A DNA stretch of 64,000 bases from Candidatus Bathyarchaeota archaeon (GTDB lineage Archaea; Thermoproteota; Bathyarchaeia; Bathyarchaeales; Bathycorpusculaceae), in NCBI GenBank assembly GCA_023488905.1, contig JAMDCQ010000020.1:1-64000 (forward strand). The letters run 5' to 3'. Positions 57,733 to 64,000 of the stretch are shown here, piece after piece. The notes below the pieces were generated by a model. It saw only the letters and a program-made list of their open reading frames with translations. It was not told where the DNA came from and made no database searches. Numbering within the stretch: the first letter of the stretch is position 1; each line of letters begins with the position of its first letter. The position numbers and the translations under genes were made by a program.

Positions 57733-58412
57733 CGCCGAGAATCTGCGTCTCGATTCTTCCCAAAAACATGGCAGAAGCCCAAAAACTCATCGAAAAAGCC
57801 CAAGACGCCCAAGCTGACTTTGTTGAAGTCCGTATGGATTACCTCGAAGAGACACGCAACCTCAAAGACTTAACGGCGAGCACAAAAATCCCGTTTATAG
57901 CGACAAACAAGCTTGAGAGCGAGAGAGGTTTTTTTTCTGGCTCCGAAATCGAGCGCCAACAAACCCTGCTCAACGCCGCCGAGTGTGGCTTCAAATACAT
58001 CGATGTTGACTTCCGCAGCCCCAAACGTAACGAAACAGTCGCTAAACTTAAATCGCTTGGAGCTAAGGTCATCGTTTCCTACCATAAATTCGATGGAATC
58101 CTAAACATTTCCTCGCTGGAAAAAATTTTAGATGAGCAAATCGCAAGCGGAGCCGACATCTGCAAAATCGTCCTAACTGCCAAACAAATCGAAGACAACC
58201 TCCCAGTCCTCAGCTTCGTCTCCTTCGCCTCCACCAAAGCCAAGTTAGTGTGCTTCTGCATGGGCACAGAGGGCAAGACTTCACGGTTGCTTTCCCCAGT
58301 TTTCGGTGCCTTCTTCACTTTTGCCTCGCTAGATGAGGACAGCCAAACTGCGGCGGGACAGATGAGTATAAAAGAAATGAGAGCCGCATACAAGCTGTTG
58401 GGGATTGGGTAA
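57729..58412 (+). CDS. aroD: 3-dehydroquinate dehydratase type I
   Basis: ADFVEVRMDYLEE, VIVSYHKFDG, FCMGTEGKTSRLL. Confidence 0.93.
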   Translation: MTPRICVSILPKNMAEAQKLIEKAQDAQADFVEVRMDYLEETRNLKDLTASTKIPFIATNKLESERGFFSGSEIERQQTLLNAAECGFKYIDVDFRSPKRNETVAKLKSLGAKVIVSYHKFDGILNISSLEKILDEQIASGADICKIVLTAKQIEDNLPVLSFVSFASTKAKLVCFCMGTEGKTSRLLSPVFGAFFTFASLDEDSQTAAGQMSIKEMRAAYKLLGIG

Positions 58413-59269
58413 TGACTATTTCGGGTAAAACTCGAGTTTGCGGAGTCATAGGCGACCCCATCGAGCACACGCTAAGTCCCTGCATGCATAACGCTGCGTT
58501 TGAAGCATTGGGGTTAGACTACGTGTTTTTAGCGTTCAAAGTTAAACCCGCCTTTGTAGCAGACGCCGTGAACGGTATGCGAGCGCTAAACATTCGGGGC
58601 TTAAACGTAACCATGCCCCACAAGCACACAGTCATGGCAAACCTAGACCGCATTGACCTCTCAGCTCAACTGATCAATTCAGTAAACACAATCCTAAACA
58701 AAGAAAACCTTCTATTTGGATTCAACACGGATGGAGTCGGCGCAGTAAAAGCGCTCAAAGAAAACGGCGTCGAACTTAAGGGCAGAAAAGTCCTCCTCTT
58801 AGGCGCAGGGGGAGCCGCCAGAGCTATAGCTTACGCGATGGCAAAGGAGGCTGACGAACTTGCAGTTCTTAACCGCACCGTAAAGCAAGCTCAAGCGCTC
58901 GCTAGGCTTCTTGAAAAGTCAGCGAACAAAAAAATCGCTTCAGGCTCCCTATCCCCGAGTGATGTGCAGAAAAACCTGCAGGACTCAGACATCCTCATAA
59001 ACGCCACCTCCATCGGCATGAAACCGCGCCCAGAAGAAACCCCTGTTCCACCCAAACTGCTCAGACGCGACCTCTCAGTCATGGATATAGTCTACAATCC
59101 ACTCGAAACGAAACTGGCAAAAGACGCCAAAGCCGCAGGCGCTAAAGTCATAAGCGGCGTAGAAATGCTCATCTATCAAGGCGCCGCCTCCTTTGAAATC
59201 TGGACAGGCAAATCCGCGCCCGTTGAAGTTATGAGGAAGGCAGCGCTTAACCGTTTAATGAAGGTGTAG
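58412..59269 (+). CDS. aroE: Shikimate dehydrogenase
   Basis: GVIGDPIEHTLSPCMHNAAFEALGLDYVF; LLGAGGAARAIAYA. Confidence 0.96.
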   Translation: MTISGKTRVCGVIGDPIEHTLSPCMHNAAFEALGLDYVFLAFKVKPAFVADAVNGMRALNIRGLNVTMPHKHTVMANLDRIDLSAQLINSVNTILNKENLLFGFNTDGVGAVKALKENGVELKGRKVLLLGAGGAARAIAYAMAKEADELAVLNRTVKQAQALARLLEKSANKKIASGSLSPSDVQKNLQDSDILINATSIGMKPRPEETPVPPKLLRRDLSVMDIVYNPLETKLAKDAKAAGAKVISGVEMLIYQGAASFEIWTGKSAPVEVMRKAALNRLMKV

Positions 59270-59274
59270 ACAAG

Positions 59275-60144
59275 TTGGCGGGTAAAGCAGTGGCTGTAGC
59301 GCATGGCGCAGCGACAATCGTTAACGCGATTGCACTTGGCAGGGGCGCCGCGTTCGGAGTCGATTTGTGGACAAAAGCAGAGGTCAAATTGACAAGTGAA
59401 GTGGGCGTTTTTGAGGTTAATATCACTTCTGACCCCTCAGAGAGCACTCTCCTCGTTGAAAAGACAGTCACCCGTGTCCTGCAAAGGTTTGGTTTAGAGA
59501 AATCTTTCGGGGCAAAAGTAAAAACAGAATCAAATATCCCTGCTGCGCGAGGGCTTAAGAGTAGTAGTGTCGCCGCAAATGCAACCGCGCTTGCGACCAC
59601 AGCTGCTTTAGGAAAAACGTTGGATGATTTAGAGACAGTTAAAATTGGTGTTGAATCGGCTTTCGATGCCAAATGCACCATTACAGGCGCCTTCGACGAT
59701 GCATGTGCATCCTACTTCGGCGGAGCAGTCATAACAGACAACACAAACCGACAAATCCTCAAACAGATGCCGCTGCCAAAAGATTTAGCGGTTCTGTTCC
59801 ATGTCCCAGCCAAAAAAGCTTACACCATTAACTCAGACGTTGCACGGCTACAAACGGTTAAGCCGCTTGTGGAAACCGCTTTCGAGAAGGCGATGGCTGG
59901 CAAACTCTGGGAAGCCTTAACACTCAATGGCCTTGTTTACTCTGCTGCTTCTAACCAGAACGCCTCAATTGCCATTGACGCGTTGGCTGCTGGAGCCGTC
60001 GCTGCGGGGCTCTGCGGCAAAGGTCCTGCTGTAACCGCTGTAACCCCAACCGACAACGTTGACAGGGTAAAGGCTGCCCTCCAAAAGTATGAGGGCGAGG
60101 TCCTATTGGCTCACTTCAACAGCGAGAAAGCCAAGGTGCTCTAG
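59275..60144 (+). CDS. aroK: Archaeal GHMP-type shikimate kinase
   Basis: IPAARGLKSSSVAANATALA GHMP motif in aro operon context. Confidence 0.93.
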   Translation: MAGKAVAVAHGAATIVNAIALGRGAAFGVDLWTKAEVKLTSEVGVFEVNITSDPSESTLLVEKTVTRVLQRFGLEKSFGAKVKTESNIPAARGLKSSSVAANATALATTAALGKTLDDLETVKIGVESAFDAKCTITGAFDDACASYFGGAVITDNTNRQILKQMPLPKDLAVLFHVPAKKAYTINSDVARLQTVKPLVETAFEKAMAGKLWEALTLNGLVYSAASNQNASIAIDALAAGAVAAGLCGKGPAVTAVTPTDNVDRVKAALQKYEGEVLLAHFNSEKAKVL

Positions 60145-60146
60145 CC

Positions 60147-61442
60147 ATGACCGATGTAACTGTGAAGAGGGCTGAGCGCCTAAGCGGAGAAGTAATGGCG
60201 CCGCCATCGAAATCCTACACTCAACGCATGGTCATAACCGCAGCATTATCTGAGGGCACCTCGAGGGTTTGGCATCCGCTGTTTTCAGAAGACACCGACG
60301 CAGCGCTCCGAGCCGTGACCGCTTTGGGTGCTGGGTTCCAAACCTGCGACGAGTGCTGGGCAATCAAAGGCGCAAAGCCGCTCAAAGCTGCAAAAGAGCC
60401 CATTGACTGCGGCGAATCAGGAGCAACCTTACGGTTCATGATTCCAATTGCTGCGCTGGCTGATGGTCGCTCGACTTTGGTTTTTCGTGGTTCGATTGAG
60501 CGGCGCCCAGTGGAGCCGTTGCTAAAAAGCCTCAAAGACCTCGGCGCAGTAGCCCATGTTGGCAAACACGGAGATTTGGATGCTGTTTTCGTTGAAGGCG
60601 GCGGCATTGCAGGCGGAGAAACATCAATTGCGGGTGATGTGAGTTCACAGTTCATTTCGGGGTTAATGTTTGCTTGTCCGATGGCAAAAAAGGATGTTAA
60701 AATCAAGCTTACCTCTCCGTTGGAGTCTGCAGATTACGTGAAAATGACTCAGGCGGTTCTCTCCAAACACTCAGTAACAGTCACTGTAGATGACGACTGT
60801 ATCCCTATCCCTGCAGGTCAAACCTACAAGGCAGCCGACGGCACTGTTCCAGGCGATTTTTCCTCAGTCGCGTTCCTACTAGCCGCTGCAGCCATAACCC
60901 GCTCTAAAGTCACAGTCACAAACCTTGATTACGAGAGTGTGCAGGGCGACAAAGCCATCCTCGCAGTGCTCAAGCGCATGGGGGTAACCGGAAAGGTCTG
61001 CCCAGACAGCGTCGAAATAGAAGGCACAGGCACACCGCTCAAACCCATAGATGTGGACGCAAAAAACATTCCTGACCTTGTCCCAGCCATCGCTGTGCTA
61101 GCGTGCTACGCAAACGGTGTATCGCACATTTCAGGAGCAAAAAGGCTTCGGCTCAAGGAATCTGACCGTTTGCAATCCATCTTTGGGGAACTCACGAAGA
61201 TGGGTGCCCAAATTACCATAACCGATGACGGCTTAACCATAAAAGGCAACCCTCTCCACGGGGCAATCATTGACCCCCACAACGACCACCGAATCGCCAT
61301 GGCCGCAGCCGTCGCCGCCCTATGCGCAGAAGGTGAAACCACAGTTGCCGATGCGGAGTGCATCAGAAAGTCTTATCCGCAGTTCTTCCATCATCTAAAG
61401 CAATTAGGAGTTGACGTTGTTGGCGGGAAACTCGATAGGTAA
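60147..61442 (+). CDS. aroA: EPSP synthase
   Basis: MAPPSKSYTQRMVITAALSEG; CGESGATLRFMIPIAAL; LRLKESDRL. Confidence 0.96.
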   Translation: MTDVTVKRAERLSGEVMAPPSKSYTQRMVITAALSEGTSRVWHPLFSEDTDAALRAVTALGAGFQTCDECWAIKGAKPLKAAKEPIDCGESGATLRFMIPIAALADGRSTLVFRGSIERRPVEPLLKSLKDLGAVAHVGKHGDLDAVFVEGGGIAGGETSIAGDVSSQFISGLMFACPMAKKDVKIKLTSPLESADYVKMTQAVLSKHSVTVTVDDDCIPIPAGQTYKAADGTVPGDFSSVAFLLAAAAITRSKVTVTNLDYESVQGDKAILAVLKRMGVTGKVCPDSVEIEGTGTPLKPIDVDAKNIPDLVPAIAVLACYANGVSHISGAKRLRLKESDRLQSIFGELTKMGAQITITDDGLTIKGNPLHGAIIDPHNDHRIAMAAAVAALCAEGETTVADAECIRKSYPQFFHHLKQLGVDVVGGKLDR

Positions 61443-62523
61443 AGAATTCACGGTTACTACGTTTGGCGAGAGTCACGGTAAAGTCGTCGGCGTCGTCGTG
61501 GACGGTTGCCCAGCGGGGCTGCCTCTTACTGAGGCAGATTTTCAGGAAGAACTGGACAGGCGAATTCCAGCAGAGCCCAAAATCGTCTCAGCCCGAGTCG
61601 AAAAAGACACAGCCAAAATCCTAAGCGGCGTCTTCAACGGCTACACCACAGGCGCACCCATCGCCCTGATGGTTGAGAACAAGGAAACCAAATCCAGCGA
61701 CTACGACGCCATAAAAGACCTTCCCAGACCCGCCCACTCCGATTACCCAGCCAAAATCCGCTACGGCGGCTTTAACGATTACCGAGGAGGCGGACGCTTC
61801 AGTGGACGCGTAACTGTGGCGCTTATCATGGCAGGCGTTGTCGCTAAGAAGTTGCTGGGCAGATACAACATCGATGTATTGGCATACACCAAAGCAATCG
61901 GCCCAATCAAAAGCACCAAAGCCTTCACTGCGGCGGAAATCCGCAAAAACCGCTACACAGCCGCAACGCGATGCCCTGATTTGGCTTGTGCCGAAAAAAT
62001 GGAAGAAGCCATCATAACCGCAAAGGCAGAGGGTGACAGCCTCGGCGGAGTCGTCGAATGCATAGCTCTCAACATGCCTGCGGGCGTCGGCGAACCCCTC
62101 TTTGACACACTGGACGGGGATTTGGCAAAGGCGCTTTTCGGTGTTCCCGCGGTGAAGGGGATCGAGTTCGGCGTTGGCTTCAAAGCCGCGGAGTTGCGTG
62201 GCTCAGAAAACAATGACGCTTTCCTTGTCAAAGGCGGCAAGGTATTGACGGCGTCAGAGAACGCTGGCGGTATCTTAGGCGGCTTGTCCACCGGTATGCC
62301 CATTGTCATCCGCGTTGCAATCAAACCCACACCCTCCATCGCCAAAGAGCAGCAAACCGTGAACCTCTCCTCAATGAAAAACGCCCAGCTAGCCGTGAAG
62401 GGTCGTCATGACCCCTGCGTGGTGCCTAAAGCGGTGCCCGCCATCGAAGCAGCAGTTGCAGTAACGTTAGTGGATCATCTGATTCGTTCGGGCGAGATCC
62501 CCAAAATCCTCAAGGAGCACTAA
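61411..62523 (+). CDS. aroC: Chorismate synthase
   Basis: FTVTTFGESHGKVVGVVVDGCPAGLPL; RYGGFNDYRGGGRFSGR. Confidence 0.97.
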   Translation: MTLLAGNSIGKEFTVTTFGESHGKVVGVVVDGCPAGLPLTEADFQEELDRRIPAEPKIVSARVEKDTAKILSGVFNGYTTGAPIALMVENKETKSSDYDAIKDLPRPAHSDYPAKIRYGGFNDYRGGGRFSGRVTVALIMAGVVAKKLLGRYNIDVLAYTKAIGPIKSTKAFTAAEIRKNRYTAATRCPDLACAEKMEEAIITAKAEGDSLGGVVECIALNMPAGVGEPLFDTLDGDLAKALFGVPAVKGIEFGVGFKAAELRGSENNDAFLVKGGKVLTASENAGGILGGLSTGMPIVIRVAIKPTPSIAKEQQTVNLSSMKNAQLAVKGRHDPCVVPKAVPAIEAAVAVTLVDHLIRSGEIPKILKEH

Positions 62524-62527
62524 AAGT

Positions 62528-62788
62528 ATGGAAGATGTAGCAGTGTTGCGTGAAAAAGTCGATGCAGTCGACGACCAAATCCTAAGAGACCTAGTTCAGC
62601 GCGTGAAAATTTGCCGAGCCATCGGCGACCTCAAGAAGCAGCAGAGTAAACCTGTCCACGACATCCACAGAGAAACCGAAGTCATAAAACGCGTCCGCGA
62701 AAGAGCCGAAATGCTCAAGCTTGACCCCGAAAAAATCGAGCGCATTTACCGCGAAATAGTTAATATGTGCAGTAGCGTTCAACAGTAG
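62528..62788 (+). CDS. aroQ: Chorismate mutase (AroQ type)
   Basis: LREKVDAVDDQILRDLVQRVKICRAIGDLKKQQSKPVHD. Confidence 0.92.
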   Translation: MEDVAVLREKVDAVDDQILRDLVQRVKICRAIGDLKKQQSKPVHDIHRETEVIKRVRERAEMLKLDPEKIERIYREIVNMCSSVQQ

Positions 62789-62816
62789 AGAACTCTCAAC
62801 GGAGAGCCTGTTCCCT

Positions 62817-63896
62817 ATGCTGTATGAAATAAACGAGAAAGCACTCAAACTCGAAAGTGAAGGAAAAAAGATAATCCGATTAAACCTCGGCGACCCAGAC
62901 ATGGCTACGCCCCCCGAAATCGTGGAGGCAGCTTATGCTTCTATGAAGGCGGGAAAAACCAAGTACTCCTCATCCTACGGTGAGCTTCGGTTGCGCCAGA
63001 AAATCGCTGAGGTACACGGCGTCAAAGCAGAAAACGTGGTGATCACCCCGGGTTCGAAGTGGGCGATTTTCTCCACGATGTTTCTGATGCTCAAAAGCGG
63101 CGGCAACGTCATCATCCCCACGCCGTATTGGACTGCTTACGATTTAATAGCGAAGAGTTTTGGCGCAAAAGTCAAACTGCTCCGCACCGAGATGGAGAAC
63201 GGCTGGAATGTTGACCTCGAAAAACTCGAGGGTTTGATTGACAGCGAGACGAAGATGATTATCCTAAACAACCCTAACAACCCCACCAGCAAAGTCATGG
63301 ACTCAAAAACCCTCGACGGCATAGTTGAAATCGCCAACAAAAAAGGCATCACAATCCTAAGCGACGAAGTCTACGGCGCAATCGCGTTTAACAAAACCAA
63401 AAGCATACTCGACTACGGCACCGACAGCAAACATATACTCAGTAACGGCTTCAGCAAAACCTTCACCATGACGGGCTGGCGCATAGGCTACGTCGTCGCA
63501 AACAAAACCTTAATCGACAACATCACCAAACTCAACCAAATCACCTTCAACAACGTCCCCGTCTTCATCCAAGACGCCGCACTCAAAGGCCTAGAACTCC
63601 ACGCGCAAATCGCCAGCAACATCAAAGCAAAATACAAAGCCCGCGCAGACATAGCATCCCAAAAACTCTCCGCTGCAGGCTTCAAATTCACCTCGCCCGA
63701 CGCACCCTTCTACGTCTTCCCCAAACGTGACGGCTTAGACGGCACCAAATTCACCTTAGACCTCCTCGACCGAGGCGTCGCAGTGGCTCCCGGCTCAAGC
63801 TTCGGCGAATACCCCGAACACTTCCGCATCAGCCTAACCGCACCCGACGACCAAATTGAAGAGGGCTTAACGAAAATCTGTGAGGCACCTAGCTGA
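62817..63896 (+). CDS. Class I/II PLP aminotransferase
   Basis: IRLNLGDPDMATPPEIVEAAY; NNPNNPTSKVM; SNGFSKTFTMTGWRIGY. Confidence 0.94.
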   Translation: MLYEINEKALKLESEGKKIIRLNLGDPDMATPPEIVEAAYASMKAGKTKYSSSYGELRLRQKIAEVHGVKAENVVITPGSKWAIFSTMFLMLKSGGNVIIPTPYWTAYDLIAKSFGAKVKLLRTEMENGWNVDLEKLEGLIDSETKMIILNNPNNPTSKVMDSKTLDGIVEIANKKGITILSDEVYGAIAFNKTKSILDYGTDSKHILSNGFSKTFTMTGWRIGYVVANKTLIDNITKLNQITFNNVPVFIQDAALKGLELHAQIASNIKAKYKARADIASQKLSAAGFKFTSPDAPFYVFPKRDGLDGTKFTLDLLDRGVAVAPGSSFGEYPEHFRISLTAPDDQIEEGLTKICEAPS

Positions 63897-64000
63897 TGCG
63901 GACGGCGGTTCTTGGCGCGGGAAAAATGGGCGTCTGGTTTGCCAAATGGTGCATAGAGAAAGGCGACGCCGTTGTTCTCGCTGACAGGAACCCCCAGAAA
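63896..64000 (+). CDS. Prephenate dehydrogenase-like (TyrA), N-terminus only
   Basis: MRTAVLGAGKMGVWFAKWCIEKGDAVVLADRNPQK; runs off the window. Confidence 0.7.
   Translation, partial: MRTAVLGAGKMGVWFAKWCIEKGDAVVLADRNPQK

Overview
This 64 kb window reads as an archaeal chromosome. The evidence is SD/TATA-type signals, frequent TTG/GTG starts, and an archaeal-type shikimate operon with ADH synthase, DHQ synthase II and a GHMP shikimate kinase. DUF39/NIL-ferredoxin/UPF0280 sulfur genes and an ATPase-type HypB next to hypA point the same way. A Bathyarchaeia-like host is plausible but is only inference. The right third is mostly housekeeping: homocysteine/sulfur genes, then aspartate kinase followed by an almost complete aromatic amino acid operon. 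The left and middle hold more accessory DNA. (1) A 13.1 kb island is bounded by an intact tRNA-Arg(CCG) and a 17-bp copy of its 3' end; it has decayed viral-type genes at both ends and PdxST plus a subtilase/BsuPI-inhibitor pair inside. (2) Six tandem KGG-repeat (LEA/GsiB-like) stress genes, all preceded by an SD and starting with TTG, sit next to DUF2795, flavodoxin and ferritin-like genes. (3) An intact 1.1 kb ISH3-like IS has split a copy of a repeat that also occurs at 49.7 kb. (4) A dispersed intergenic family with three copies (31.0, 41.5 and 49.8 kb) keeps a hairpin despite different stem sequences, making it a candidate undescribed structured ncRNA. Other points of interest are an apparent AUC start codon, a doubly frameshifted zinc-ribbon/RDD gene, a truncated type II tRNA 3' half, paired operator-like palindromes and a promoter-like element shared by stress loci. 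All family assignments come from reading the sequence; no searches were run.
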